Source: Sphagnum compactum (lineage: Eukaryota > Bryophyta > Sphagnopsida > Sphagnales). Taken from it: a stretch of DNA of 64,000 nucleotides. A program made the translations under genes and the position numbers. The stretch spans positions 9,916,875 to 9,980,874 of the forward strand of contig OZ234495.1 of the NCBI GenBank assembly GCA_965153455.1, in the 5' to 3' direction. The notes beneath the pieces are model-generated. The model saw only the letters and a list, made by a program, of their open reading frames with translations, ran no database searches and was not told where the DNA came from. Positions 1-14,663 of this stretch are shown here, in pieces (position 1 is the first letter of the stretch; the number at the start of each line of letters is the position of its first letter).

Positions 1-962
1 TTAGAAGTTGAACAAGCCTTGTTCCATTCTTGTTTGGCCTTCCCAACAAATTTAGGCTAGATTTTACATGTTTGCAAATTTAATTGGACAAACTTGATAG
101 AAACAAATATGAAATTTATGCCAAACTTTTCGTCAATAGTAACATATTGAAATGCTTTAGAAAAAACATGGCCAAAACAAGTACCTTTAAAACTTTCATC
201 CAATCCTATGAGTTCACATCTCACAATGGATTTCAAGCCAATTGTCATAATATTCAAATTTATTTGACATATGCAATGAATTTTTTTTAACCCACATTGA
301 TCTTACAGTTATGTCAACCTATTGGCCAAAGCTTGACTAGTTGTCAGTGTTGCTTCAAACAAACCAATAGTCAGTTGTTTAGGCTACCAATCATATAACA
401 TAAAATTAATAACAAGAGCAAATATATCATGTGCCCCCTTGGAAATCCATAAATCAAAGCTTGTTACATAAATATAATCAGTCAAATTTGGAAAAAATAA
501 TCTTGTTTCATTTTCTCCACTAAGTTAGGCAATATTTTTTTGGAAAATTATTCTTTGGAAAGGAAGATAATTTGAGGACATAAATGTAAAATCAAACACT
601 TTAACTAATTCTTTTTCACAAACTACAAAAGCAAATGAGTTTTCACAATCAAAAGACCAAGGTCTTACAAAAACTTGTTTTGTTTGCACATCATTTTTTT
701 GAAAATAATCTTTAACAACAAAAAATAATAATATTGTAGTGCCTAACACATTAAGCCTTTTATTTGTTAATTGTCTTTCAATGATATTTATTATTGAACT
801 ACTAACCTCCTCCTCAATTATTTTTATGGCATGATTGACATTCACACGTTTTTTTAAACCAATTATTCCATAGGTTTTATAACATGTTATTGAACATTTT
901 TTATCTTTAGTGCTTGGATTAATATTGTTCACATGATTAGCATAACAAATATTGCATTTCAT
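1..962 (-). pseudogene. hAT-type transposase, decayed N-terminal half, runs off the left edge
   Basis: On the minus strand, 962 to 525 is open for 145 codons. It begins MKCNIC and has a Cys/His arrangement (CNIC, then H/N-rich spacing, then NVNHAIK) like the BED-type zinc finger of plant hAT transposases. Beyond a stop, the frame-broken stretch continues with transposase-like text. The segment 257-57 contains GTCFGHVFSKAFQYVTIDEK, which I recognise from the hAT core before the catalytic region. Stops and frameshifts separate these parts, so the copy is dead. The rest lies left of the window. Family assignment is from memory of plant hAT proteins, not from a search. It resembles the element at 26480-31000 in kind. 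Confidence 0.55.
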
Positions 963-3900
963 GATTTGAAAACTTCCCCTTTCAACATCTTTCCCAATAT
1001 TAACACAATAGAAGACCCAACATAATGCATTTTTGTTATGTCCTTTCCATATTTTGATTTAAGAATGCAGTTTGCGACGATTTGTTTGTAGTTTTTTGTC
1101 ATTATATTTTTTGCTATGTTATTTTATGTTTAAATATTTTCTTTTTTAAAAAATGTTTTCACAATTTCCTCTTCAATATTCATGTCATTGACATTTAATT
1201 CCATTTCATTTTTAATGGATACTATGTTTTCATTTTGATTAGACTCCATTTGCCACCAAAAAAACAAGATAATGGCCTAAAATGAAGGGTAAATCATAAA
1301 CAAGTATACATTTTACTAAAATAAAGCGTTTAATGTTTAGTTCTCTCAACTATTTACAAACATCAAATCAAATAATTTACAAACATTTACAATTATGAAA
1401 AATTTACTCACTTTTCTACCCTTTTTTCATCATCCAAAAAATGTAAGATGAAAGAAAAAATGAACTAATATGTTTTGTGTATAGATGTATGTTTGGATAG
1501 GTGTTTTTGTTGGCTTTACACATAAAAAACTTAAAAGCAATTCAAAACAAAATTTTACTAACACCTTGAAACTTGGAATTGAAGCATTTAAAAACTAAAT
1601 AGAAATTTTAAAAACAAAACTTACCTAAAACTTGGAATTAAAACTTGAAAAAAACCTCCATCTCTCCCACACTTGCATAAAGCAAAAGAAAAGGGAATAG
1701 TAACAATTTAAAGAACAAAACATAATTATGAAAGGTGCCAAGGAGTAAAAGATCAAAAGTAGCAAAACAAATAGAAAGTTAATGATCAACAAAAATGTAC
1801 TTTAAAATGCACTAAACATCATAATTAAGAGAGGCACCAAAGAGTTGTAAAACTAAAAGAGGTGCAAAAAAACAAAGGAACACACAACAAACCAGGTGAA
1901 GCATCGATGAACAAGAGCAAAAACCAAATAAGATGCCGATGAGTAGGAACACGTGAACCAAGAAAGGTGAGGATGAGCAAAAACACACGAAACAACAAAT
2001 GAACAGAAGTAAAAACCAACCTAAAATCATAATGCACAAAGCCACCCAAAACACAAGCTATTAACGTTTTTACTATAAATAACTTCAGAGAAAAATAATA
2101 ATTATAATATCAAAAGTAGTCATAGTTTAGTGGCACCTCTTAAGGTACCTTAAACCTAATTTTAAATCTTATTTAACACTAAAGTGATTATTGAATGTAT
2201 TCAAGTATTGGGCATAATTTAAACCATGACCTTGGTATTTTTTAATACCTTAATATGGTATCAAGTATATAAAAAAGATAAAGACAAGGTTTCAAGTGCC
2301 CATTTTTTAATTCAGTGAAAATTGGTGAACAAATTTCAAATAGGGTATGACCCTAAGTAATGCCTAAAGGTATTCAACTTGAAACTTAGTTTGAAACCAT
2401 GTTTAATTTTCATCCATTTTCCAATACCCACCCAACTTTGGTCCAATATTGATTTCCTTTTTTTTTTTGGTTTACTTTGAATCTTTAAATGTAAAGTTTG
2501 GGAAAGGTCATGTTTGGGTTTAATTTAAACATGACACATGTTTTATTTTTATTTTTGAAATTTCAAGGGTTTAAAACTTTTCATTAAATTTTTCACCTAT
2601 ACTTGGATGTGAATTTTTCATCCATTTTTCATCCATTTAGTAACCAAAAACAAAGTTAATGGGCAAACAAATAGGTTAGTGGCCGATCACTTATAACTAT
2701 TTATTAAACATTTACCAATAAGATAGAACAAAATTCAAACACATTCACCATTGTGATTGGATTGTTTTATATTTTAAATTAATTTCATGTTTAAATATGA
2801 AATCAAATGAGATTTTTTTGGAAATTCATATCAAATGCATACAAATCAAATATTGGTGAAGTTTTCATTGTTGACTTTTGGGAGAGAGGCTTGCATGTGT
2901 GAAATATTTTAATCCATTTGGACATGAAAAGTTTTGGGGTGTTTTGATGGATGCGAAAAAATGGTGTTTTCAGAATCAATTTTTACATTACCATAGTACC
3001 TTTTCAGGTTCAGCATCTCGTTGCTGACTAATTATTTCATTTTGAAAATTTTATTTTGGCACAAAATATATATTTGAATTTTTGACCCAAAATTTTTTTT
3101 ATTAAAAAATATCTATATGTTATTCATCACCAATGTTCTACACAAACGTTTTGTTTCACAACACATATTTTGATCCCAAATCCCCCTTAGGAAATATGGC
3201 ATTAACCATTGGCATAACATAAGGCATTGAAAAATAGGGTTTATTTGTTACATTTATTGCATGCATAAACTCAAAAAAAGAAAAAAAATTAAATCTTACA
3301 ACAACACAACATAATTTTCCGCAAGCCTGCACCGTCAGGCCCATTAAAGGTGTCAAATAAAGCTCATAAGGGGGCATTTAGTGGCAAAAGATAAATTTTT
3401 TAAATAGTTAAAAAATCCTGTGAAATTTTGACTTCAATAAACAGTAATTTTAAAAAAAATAAACAAGAAGGAACCTTAATTTTAAAAAATTTTGACACTT
3501 CAAAAAGTAATATAATTTTTGCCAAACTTGAAAAGGTACTATAGTATGCCAAAAGGCAACATACATGACTTTGACATTTTTATGATTATGATTAAATTTT
3601 AGTCATGTTATGAAGCTCACAATTACATGATTAAAACACATAATTTGATTTCAAAACTTATGTTTACTGAATAATAAAACATATTAAACACTTGAAAATT
3701 TTGAGTAATTTTACATGAATTTTTTTTGTTGATTAGATTTATGCATTTAAAAAAATATGTTTATAATTATCATAAGAAAATAATAATTTTTTATTATTAA
3801 AAAATTTCCAAAAATAAACTTGAATATATGTATATATATATAGAATAATTATGATCACTAATAAATTATGAATAATTTTAGATATTAAAAATTTGTACAT

Positions 3901-6900
3901 GAATCATAAAAATAAACTTAATTCTACATCATGCCATTGAATTTTTTCCTTTTCGGACCCAATATTAAAATACATTTAGACTAAATTTTATTTAGGTTTA
4001 ACCCATATATTAATCAACTTACATTTAATTTAAGTGTAACATTTAATTTTAACTTTGAAGTTTAACTTATGATTGACCTTTACATTTAACCTAAGTTTAG
4101 ATTAGGTTTATTTTTTAAACTTAATCAAAATTTAGCTTAAATTTAACTTTTAGATCTAATTAAGATTAACCTTTAAGTTTAAATTAAATTCAGTCATGTT
4201 TAATTAAATTTAACCTAGGTTTAGTCTAAATTTTAACATTTAAATTTACCTTAAACTTAATTTATAGATTTAATTTAGGTTTAAATTTTAATTTTAAAAT
4301 ATGAGTTTAGCTTTTACATGTAACCTCAATTTAGGATTTAAATTTCGGACTAGGTTTAGTTTTTAAGTTTAACATTTAAGTTTAAACTAAGATTAGACCA
4401 TATGTTTAATTGTTAATTTTATCTTAGTTTAATTTATGTAGATTTAAATTATACTAAATTGACCTATAATAACTTAGGGAGGTTAAAATTAACCTACTTA
4501 AACCTAGGCTAGACATGGTGGGTGGCCTACATTAATTTATAATGACCTATGTTAACATAAATAAAAATATGTTTGTACTTGTAAATTTATGATGACTAAT
4601 TCTGTTATAAATAAAGAATCCTTATACAATGTTTAAGGATTTGAACCTTTAAAATGAAGGTGAGGATTCAAATGTTCACACTTGCAACCTAAAATTACTT
4701 GGGCTATTTGCTTAAGTAGTTTATTTAACCACTTTAGGTTTGTTCTAATATAGGTGGTTTAGGTGAGGTTTTTAAAGTTGGGTTGTTTAGTTTAGACTTT
4801 ATAACATATTCTTTTAAAACTTTCGTTGCCATGTGACATCACATGATTGGCCCAAAAAAGTTCATTTCTTAGCCTCAGGTTACCACTTAATAGCTTATAA
4901 GTGATTAATAAAATTTTAAGCGTAGCTTATGTTGACAAGTAACATTATATATATATAAACCATTGAATACAATATCCATGACTATTATTTAATTTAATAT
5001 TACCAAATTTAATAACTTTGATTAAAATTATGAAAAATGATATGGAATCACATAAACAATTATAATCATGGTTATGATTAGATGGCATAAATGACAAGTT
5101 TGAACCAATTACATATTCATCTAATTAAAACATATATGACTAAAGTTTTTAATCATGAATGGAATCATAGATGTTATATTTTGTTATAATGTTAAAGAAT
5201 TTTAAAAATCAATCCTTTGTATTGTTAAGTTTGAATACTTGTACTTAACATGTGGTGAAGTGTCAAGCCATCAACATTTGTGTAATGTTGTGTTGCAAAC
5301 ATTTTGAATTTTTGCTTTTGTTTGTTATTGTAAGTTTCATGTTCAAACTTATAAAATTGAAAATTTGTGATTGAAAAATTTGTGATACATATAATGTGCA
5401 TTTTCACTTGTGTTGTATTGGGGAATGCTTAATTTTAATTTTGTTTGTGAAAAATGTTAGACTTAATTAGGTTTTGTCAATTCACAACAAATTCACGAGA
5501 CACAAATTTTATGTATCACATGGATAGCTTGCCATTTTGTATTGAATTTGTGGGACATAAGTTAACATATTTGGATTAGTAATCAAACCAAATCTATGCA
5601 TTTTGTTTATTAAAGAAGATGAAAATTAACGATAAAATGATAGATTATAGTTCAATTTTGATGTTATTATGAACAATCTTGGAATTAATCATTTGAATGG
5701 TCTATTGATTGTTATGATATAAGATCAAGTTTATGGTTAATAGATCACATTTTTATGTTCGCAATGAGTTTGAATTTTGTTGGCCTTGTGAAAGGTTTTG
5801 GTAGATGCAACATGAAATTATAGTTAAACAATTTTAACATCATTGTTTAGGGTTAAAGATTGGAACATTATATTTAAGGTTTAAAGATAAAATACATTTG
5901 ATATTATGGATTCCAAAGGTTTTCAACATTAACAACTAATTGATATTATCAAAAAGTTTGATTAAATGAATGTTTATTTGAAGCAAAATATAATTTTACT
6001 CAACTTTAAAAGCTTTTAGTGACGAATTAATAATTGATGAAGAGAAATTTCTAAATGTTTTATATTTATACCATTAAAGGGGTTTGTATTATTACGTGTA
6101 ATTGTTAACAAACAATAATTATAAACATTGATGCCATAACACACAACATCTTTTTAAACCATTTTTGTGTATTTTGAATTCCACCTCCTTTTCTTAATGC
6201 TAATTAATTTCACATTTGATAAAAGTTTGATCATGTGTTATTATAAAGCAACTTTTCAAGGTCCTTGTGTCTAAAGGCAAAATGATGGATGTAACTATGT
6301 GATAAATATTTATGTTAATTCTTTTCATTAAGAAAAAAAAAATCTTAATCAAATTTTGTTCATTTATTCTATAATTTCTTTGTGCATTAATATGAATGAA
6401 GATGATTAGATTTCCTTTTCGACACCTTGGTTCATATGGTCAGAATCTAAACTTGAAAATTATTCTTTTAAATGTATAATTCCATTTTTTATTCATTAAT
6501 ATTATCTATGTAAATTCTTTCCAAAAAAATTCAACTTTTGATTCATTCTAAAACTTTTTATGTTTCGAAAATTTCTCAAGATTTGTGAATGGAACCTTTC
6601 ATTGGTTGAAAATGTATTTTGATAACCATCTATCACCCACCTCAATAATTTTTCACATGCATTTTTGTCAACCAAGGTTACCCAATATCCATTGGGTATG
6701 CGTTATCTTCTTCTTCTAACATCATGTGGAAATCCATTGTGGTGGAAACTCGCATTATAATGTTCATAAAAACCTATGTTGACAGGTTTTTAAAAAATTC
6801 CTTTCAAGTTGATGGACATCATAATCATTAATTGTTCAATTATGACATTTTTTTTTTGTGGTTTCAAGTCCCTCATCATTACATGAAGAACAACTCCCTT

Positions 6901-7096
6901 GAGAAGTGCAAGTTTTTCTATTCAAAGATTGTCGACAAAATGTAAAGATAAGTCTTAGGTACAATATCAATGAGTGAAAACCAAAAAAAATAAAATTGAA
7001 AATTAAAAAAACCAATTTTTTTTTTTCAAAAACATGATCAATGTCATTGCCCATAACAAATAACCTATAAAAAAGATTACACATATTTTGAATCAA
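963..7096. other. AT-rich intergenic DNA, no gene recognised
   Basis: Both strands are broken by frequent stops and no open stretch shows a family motif. The stretch 3960-4480 is low-complexity, made of degenerate TTTAA/CCTAGGTTTAG-like words in both orientations. A hydrophobic open frame at 1812-2054 on the minus strand looks like chance translation of purine-rich DNA. The reverse strand of 6600-6760 faintly resembles a retrotransposon protease region (PWLTK...), but it is too broken to claim. Confidence 0.6.
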
Positions 7097-8543
7097 ATGT
7101 CAAAAGATTGAGTAATCCATGCTAGGCCTTGTAGCTCATAAATGAATTTTTGAAAAATTAGCCCATCTTACCATAAGTGCAATTGACACCACCATCATTG
7201 TGGCATTCTTTAGTGAAGGCAACTAATCCACCACCTGCGTAGGCTTGCTCCGCGCACTTATCTAATCAAAATGGCAACCAAATCCATGGTGATGATGTCT
7301 AGTGAATACATCGTTCAAAATCCAAGGCACCCAGATTTGCAAAATATATCATACATGAGAATGCGAATTTACGTAAAACCATTTATGGAACACATGATCA
7401 TTTGGCTCAAAGTTGGTAGTTGTCATGTACAATTTGATTGCTACAATGTGAAGACAAAAAGATGGGAGGCAGAAGCAATACAAGTGTGTGCACTACAAGG
7501 AGGTCTTCTACAACAAAAACAAAATAAACTTTCATCATGGAAAATTCATGATGTGTCATTGCAATAGGAAATAACAATATCTTTGAACAAGTGGAAATGG
7601 GGAAGAGGGACAAAGAGGACACAAAGTTGTAACAATCCCAACAAGAGAAATGGAAGGAAGTGTTGTGTTGAAGAAGGGAAATTCTACTGAAGTCATGGGT
7701 GAACCCAAGTCCACAAGATTTTGTTATGATTATTTTCAGTCATTATGACCTGTCATAAGAGCTGTTACTCTTGGATTCGGTCATCACACACAAGGTGTGT
7801 GTACACTGAATATGCAATTCTATCTATATAAGAACACTCATCCAAGTCTAAGCTGTTGTAAATCTCTGGAAACTTTGCTTTATCCTTCAAGTGACCTCAT
7901 TTTAGAAGCAATCAGATGACACTTTTCACCACACCCTCAATTGTGAGTTGTATGGTATATATTTACCTTGCATGTAGATAACTGGAGCAAATTGACGGAA
8001 AGCCTCTTCCCTAGCTGTGTTGTGGTGCCTCTGACGTCTTTGCAGTTTTGCAGTGCTTTTCTTGAAGATCACCCAGCCCAAGCCTATATTCCAGCATAGG
8101 ATGCACAGTCAGAGTCCCACATCTCCACCTTGAGCCAAGCCAGGCATTGATTGAGTTGTGGAGGGGTTTATGGATAGGGCATCCCAAACGTACTTGGCTT
8201 GAGCATATTAGGAAGGCATACAGCAATCTCTGTTCTCCAAATGCAGGCTACTCTCTCTAGCATTCCCAAGTGATGAGAAAACAAAGAGGAAGTTTGTGGA
8301 GCTACTCACTGGGTATGTAACTGGATGAAGATGTGCAAGTCACTATTTCAATTGTAGGATAGCAGGACTGTTTTGGTCTGCAAAATGGGATGTACAAGCT
8401 CTGAGGTTAACAGGGCTACTCACAAGGTTTGTTGAACTTCTATGGTTATTTTGCAATGGATGAAGGTGTTTTTAAGTCTAGATCGAACACCACATAGCAG
8501 GTCTTTTTGGTGTGTACAAAGAAAGGACTTACACATTTTCAGT
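7097..8543. other. Intergenic DNA and probable 3' flank of the EHD gene
   Basis: Base composition rises in GC from about 7700 toward 8543, as expected for the 3'-UTR and flank of the minus-strand EHD gene ending at 8544. An open frame at 7271-7567 on the plus strand (98 codons) shows no motif I recognise and is most likely fortuitous. Confidence 0.45.
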
Positions 8544-11500
8544 TTAGTCATAGGGGTTGCGGAATCTTTTAAGCAGCTCTGGAATATCATAGCCTAGCAT
8601 GTCATCCACTGCCTGGATCATCCTGGGTTTTGGTTTTTCAAACTTGTCAATGTTATAGCCTGATAGAGTCTCCCTGTAATGCTCCACACTGGGAAAATCT
8701 CCTGGTGGTACACGATACTCTCTCTGGACCTGTTCAACAGCAAATGATGAATAGGGAATTAAGGTTACATACAAGTTGAGTTCATAATGCAGTCCCCATC
8801 TATACAATGGGTCCTGTATCTCATGACAATGAATGCGGTCATAACCTTATGAGAGTTGCTCACAAAGTGTCAGACCATCACCTTCATCATGAATAAACAG
8901 CAATGAGCTGCCATGACTCCCCAATGAATTCATAAGCTCCTGACAGTGGGAGTACATAAGGATATAATAATCAACCCAAAATTTCAGGCAAACCATTATA
9001 CAAACATCCTGAGTTTCTGTCTTATTTCCAGAAGCAATGGGAAGGCTCAATCATGATGTTGGCTAGCACCCAAGAGATATAGCTCAGGAGACATAACTCA
9101 TGGGCTAAATGCAGATCATTCTATTTCATGAGAAGAAGAGGACATAAGAAAACACTTTATCCCACAGTAGAAGTCAAGGAAAATCATGCAGTGGAGCAAA
9201 TGCTGAAGAGCTTGAATGTATGTAGGCCAGGAGTATGTTAAGACTGGAACCTTGGCAAACTCATCCTCCAAATTTTCGATAAGGCGTTTCTGGGCCTTTT
9301 GTTTGCCCATCATTGCTGGCATCTCCTTCTTCAAGTGGCCTATGATGTGGGCATGGATTTTGGCTTGCCGTGCCCGCTTTACAAATTCATTGATCTGGAC
9401 CCATCACATTGCACCCTCCCATCATCACAGATCCAAGCAACCTACCGCATTTACCACTCCTCACAATACGGCACCAATTTTTAAGGTGTAAAAAGACAAA
9501 CCCGTCGATCACATGACTTTCTGGGGATGTCCTTCAGATCAGCCAGCAGGTCATTCTGCTCCCTCTCAAAAAGTTCCCTTCCAAGTGGGCCTATATTTTG
9601 CTCATTGATTGGCTTATCATTAAAGGATCTGTCATGCCACAAAGCCATTCTGCTGTCAACTTTCAGCCCGGATATTACCTCCGACATTCCATTTGCATGA
9701 TAGAGCACCAAACTACACACATAAAAATCAACTTCCAGCCTTTTATCTTCTATACTAAACGTTGTGCTCTGTGAAGAAGTGGAATTGTCCTGCCAAAAGC
9801 TCAAGATTACTGGGAAAATGGTGTAGATAAGACCCAATGTAGACACGCATAACTTCTGGTGTATTGAGCACTTTGCCAAGTGACCACATGAGTGCTCCAT
9901 ACACCCTCATTAGCTGCACCACAAGCACATCCCCATTATCACCTCTCTTGCCCAATCTCTTCTCAACACAATATTCCAGAAAGAGAGATCCTCTCTGAAC
10001 TTTCACACAGTTGTGGTGCTTTGCCATGACTGGACCTCTATTTGGAGAGTCAAATGATGCACCCTCAAGTCTGGGTGCCTCTGAGCCAAGTAAAAACCAG
10101 ATGCAACTGTGAAAGGCATCCTACTCAACCATCACAAGTGTAAGACCAATGCATCATGACAAATTTGACTTTTCAAGTCTCCCAGGGAGGCAGGAGATAT
10201 TTACAAGAAGTTCCTCCAAACATTGAATCAGTTTCAAGCAAGAAGGATATCACATACCTGTTGGGTATCAATTTGGTCAGCTTTGTTCAGGACAACACGA
10301 ATTTTGTCATCATTACCACGTAAGGAGGTGATAACCCGTTTGAACTCATCACTGATGTCCAACTTATGTGGGTCAAAGAGCAGCAGTATGAGATCACACT
10401 TAGCAGCAAACCAGGATGTGACACCAGTAAAATCATAGCTTCTTTGTGTTCGCTGTTTCTCTCCAGACAGCACCCCTGGTGTATCCACAAACGTGATATG
10501 CTCTAGTAACTGCCCACCCAGTCCTCTTTGTCATTCTCCACTACATATCACTGACCAGAAAAGTGGGTGATGGTGGAAATGAATTTCAGGGCAATGGCAT
10601 TTGACACACTTAGTACAGCACCTGTCTTGTGCACATGTGCACAAGCTGATTCTAATGACTACTGAAACAAAGGGGGAGTAGCAGAAGCTATGCTAGCATT
10701 TTGTGATTTGAAAACCAAGAGCATCACTTATTGTACAAGTGTCTATATTGAGAAAGTAACCTTACTGTAGTGGAGTGTTGCAGGGATTAAACACCAAACC
10801 CTCCAAACAAAATATTTCATTTCCATCAACAAGCTAAATCATAACATTCCTCAGACACTCAGAAAGTAGGTTTGTTGAATGTGTGCTCTCACTACTATCG
10901 TCAGATGCCTAAAATGAGCACTGTGACATCACCTATGAGTAAAAGGATCTGCCTGCAACATACTCTTTGTTTATGCATTCCAAACACACAGGTGGGACTT
11001 TGAGGACCTTGGAAACATATGTGGAAAAACAACCATATTTCAACCTTTAACTGCACTTCTCAAACAGAAACATTCCAACACTGGGTGACAGAGATTCTGT
11101 GAAAATTAGCAGAGCATAATGATGCACATCATGTCTATTTGCAGGAAATTTCCACATAGAGCTCTTAAATTGTGCAGGTGTGTGCTTACAGGATGAGGCA
11201 TGAGGGAGCACTCGAACTTGGAAAGGAAAGCTGTGCCAAACTTGCTGAGGCCACCAAATGGCATGTCTGCTTGCACTGCAATTGTATTGCCAGGAACACA
11301 ACGCTCATCTGTTCCTCCCTGCCCAACCATTGACCATCACTATAAGCTTTGCAGTTGCAAGTCAGACCAAGGATCTAATGAGAACAGCAGCTGTAACCTG
11401 AGCTGCTTTGAAAAATATGCTCTAACTTCATTTGTTGATGCTACAACGCGAACAGCAACTGAATGCTGAACTGCTTTGAAAAATAACTTCTTTCCATGAT

Positions 11501-13620
11501 GTTCTGAAAAATGCAGTGAGTGAGTACCCACCATGACAACGACAAAGCGGTCAGTTGTGGGCTCAGGACCAATATGTGCTCCTGAAATGACAATTCCAAA
11601 ATCAATCAGCATGTATGTTGCATCAAATATGTTATCAGCATTTGAGGACCAGAGCTACAGAAAACCAAACATTTTGTTCCATCTACCTGGGTAACTAGTC
11701 CGTAGAAGATGCTTAATGAAAGTGGTTTTTCCTGTCGAATATTGGCCCAGGAGCATCACCTGAGGCTTGGCATCAAAGTCACTCTCTGTCTGCAATTTAC
11801 CCACAAGAGCTCATGTGAGCCAGCCAGTACACCCTTGCATATCGAAAAGTTGACAACTGGTGCAAGTATTGAAGTCTGAGGGAAATAGTGCAGACCAGTA
11901 TGGGTGAGACAAAGTCATTGAAATGGTAAGCAACTTCCAAGGGCTTGAGCTTCTCAATATAAAGTTTCTTCAGCCCATCAATTATGGATGTCACCAACTT
12001 TGCTGATATTGACTGCAAAAACTCACATTATTTGAGTGTTGTAAGCAGCAAGGGAAAATTATGCTATGCCAGGGCAACACAAATCTTCAAGTTCACAGAT
12101 GCTTTTTGCTCTTCAGAGTTGTGAATTATGTTGAAGCCTGAGTTCAGCCATAAGATTCACCAAACCTGACCCACCAGAAAGTTGCAAGATGACACAAAAG
12201 CTATTGGAAGATGAAATCCACTGATGTGACATGCTTACCCTTCGAGGCGCTTTTTGTGAGAACCACTGTGCAGTTTGTGCCTGCACCTGGGGTGATGTCC
12301 CTGCTCGCACAGCAGCACCAAGCAGCCTTGTTGAGTTGAGGGGTGACAGATAAGCCCCACCAAGTCCCCTTAGAAAGAGAGAAGGTGAACTATCAAACCC
12401 TAACTCGCAACTCTTATATTATTAGTGTTGTGTTGAGAAGCTTGGAATTGATAATGCTTAGAAGTGACCACGAGCACCCTAGAAGTGAGCTACTACTCCT
12501 CTGATTGCCATGGTTTTAGAATCAGGAAAAAACACTCAGTGAAGAATGATTACATACCATTTGTGTAGACCAATGCATCATGAGATGATGACAATTGTTT
12601 TGGTCGTGCCAGCTACACCGAGCATAGGACCAATAGATCAGTGGATTAAGGAAACAATGATGATTTCTACTGAAGTATCTGGCTTGGAAGACACGAAGTA
12701 ACACTGTGACTACACAATTTGAGTTCTCCACAACAGGACAGCCAACATACTGACAAAGGCTCTTGATATCAGAATTTACAAACGCACAGAAATAAGGTCC
12801 TCCAAGCCCTCCATATTGGGTGGACTGACATTCTCCAAATCTGCAGCAAAGCATCCCATGCACAATCTCAGACCATTTCCTTGGATCTGTCAAACTGAAT
12901 CACCACTGTGTGCATTTCCAGTTCCCACACAACATATAACAAAAAAACAAAATACAGACTTGGCAAGAACCAACATCATCCACCAATTCAAAGTTTCTCA
13001 CAGTGATGGTGGAGATAGGCAAATCAGAAAATGAAACTTCACAGTCAGATGGGTTAGTATGCTACTACAATGGAATTGATCTCAAGACTGGCAACAACAT
13101 ATGTAGGTATTGAGAAAGCTAACCTGCATTGTTGAGCATTTCAGAACTGATTTCTTGGCCTGTTTGTGCCAACGATATGACCTGCAAAACCAATCATCCC
13201 ATTAAGAATAAAAACTCTAACCTGCACTGATAAATGAAAATGCAAGCAGCAATAGGTTTGAAAGTGCACTAGCCTGCATTGCTGTTATAAATTCCTTGAG
13301 GCCAAGAAAACCCTGCCGCTTCACATCAGCAATTGCCCAAACCTAATCATCCCACACTCCCACCAGCATCAGCTGTGGCCCAACAACACACCTATACCAG
13401 CTGCTTTGCCCACAGGATACTACTGTATTGCATTCCGGCATGAAGAAATCAGTCAGAAATTCTTGCATTACAGTAGTAGGGTTTCCACAGCCCTAAAATC
13501 GACATTCTGTTGCAATCAATCCAGTTGCTTAAGCTCCTAGACAAACAAAGTTCAAGCTGCAATGTACAGGAGAGTAACAGAGCCGCTTGCTTGCTTCCAC
13601 ACACTAAGACCCTCCAAAAC

Positions 13621-13665
<45 letters not shown>

Positions 13666-14362
13666 GTGCCAAGAAACAAAAGCCACAAAACCTGCTTAAG
13701 ATCTCCCCTGGAAAGCTGGGAGCGTGAGAAGAACTTGACCGCATCTGGCCCCGTAAGCCGTCCATCAGCATCTACAATAGTACAGTACAACAAACAGATG
13801 ACCATGAACCCCATGAACCCTCAGCACAGACAGAAACACCGCATGCAACACAAATTGGATGTTGTGGCATCTGAAATCCGTTCTTGTTGACAAAAGGATA
13901 TGGAGAAAGAAATGTATCAAGTTGACAGACAACCATCAGGTTTACATCTAAACACATTGAGAAGAAGCAACGGCCGTGGTATCTTTGGAACTCCAAGGAC
14001 AACGCCTCGTATTGTGTACCTATGCCATGCTTTATCCGTAAAACAATTTTGTACAACAATCCTTGAGAGCTTACGGATCAATCAACAACAATGAGGATCT
14101 CTTTTCTCAACAAACTGTTTAAAGGCACAGAAATGACAAGCTGATGGTGCAAGAGAAGAACAAAACCACTGGTCCTCTCCCCTCTTTTTCCTCCTCCTTC
14201 CTTCCTTCCTTCCTCCCTTACTTCTTCATCACAGATAGTTTTTTCTTGGCAAAAAATATAGGGGATGGTATTCAAACCTGTGTCAGCAAATTCAAACCAT
14301 CGCTTGTACAAGGGCTCGTCCTGCTTGGAATAGTTGGCAGATATGATGGACAAGATATCCAT
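8544..14362 (-). CDS. EHD: EH domain-containing dynamin-like ATPase (plant EHD protein)
   Basis: The predicted protein has 556 residues; plant EHD proteins are about 545. Exons, from the start: 14362-14278, 13771-13692, 13342-13274, 13181-13124, 12840-12780, 12368-12239, 12012-11896, 11789-11687, 11581-11532, 11318-11190, 10509-10258, 9913-9834, 9628-9502, 9394-9251, 8729-8544. The N-terminal EH domain (about 17-95) has an EF-hand loop starting DTDADGRLTGPD (27-38) and a VWAIAD segment carrying the conserved Trp. The GTPase-like domain has P-loop GQYSTGKT (215-222), PTTD, DTPG (303-306) and NKAD (369-372). The C-terminus is NPYD. EHD proteins tubulate membranes and act in endocytosis and endosomal recycling. 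All phases join without a stop, so the gene looks intact. Intron 3 appears to start with GC rather than GT. The start ATG gives MDILSIISANYSKQ before the EH domain. Confidence 0.93.
13626..13662. repeat. (CT)n microsatellite in EHD intron 2
   Basis: An uninterrupted CT dinucleotide run lies in the second intron of the EHD gene, where the sense strand reads GA. A (TTCC)n run sits nearby at about 14198-14216, in intron 1. Confidence 0.95.
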
Positions 14363-14663
14363 CTCTCACCAACTCTCTCACCAACGCTTTCTCTCTGTGT
14401 CTCTTCTTACTAGCGTCTGTTCTGTCTATTTGTGTATTACTCCCGCCTTGCAAGCAATATCTTTGTTTTATGAATTGTGAAGATTGTTTTTTTGTTTTTT
14501 TTTAAAAAAAATTTAGCTACAACACACACAAATTCTTCACAATCTCAATCCTCCTACAACAACAACAGCAAAACTCGCAACCAGATTCTTCAATCGCTGC
14601 CTGCTGTGCGAAGCACAGCAACAGCAAAACAGGCAGCAGCTGGCAAGCTTCAAGGGTCCCATG

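Noticed and set aside
1812-2054. Hydrophobic 80-codon frame as a membrane protein
   Set aside because: Low-complexity Phe/Leu/Cys translation of the complement of an A-rich stretch, present in two frames at once; no start context or neighbours.
6600-6760. Retrotransposon protease fragment on the minus strand
   Set aside because: Only a short PWLTK-like phrase between stops; not enough to claim.
13449-13890. Overlapping frames on both strands around the CT repeat
   Set aside because: They are produced by the microsatellite, which lacks stops in several frames.
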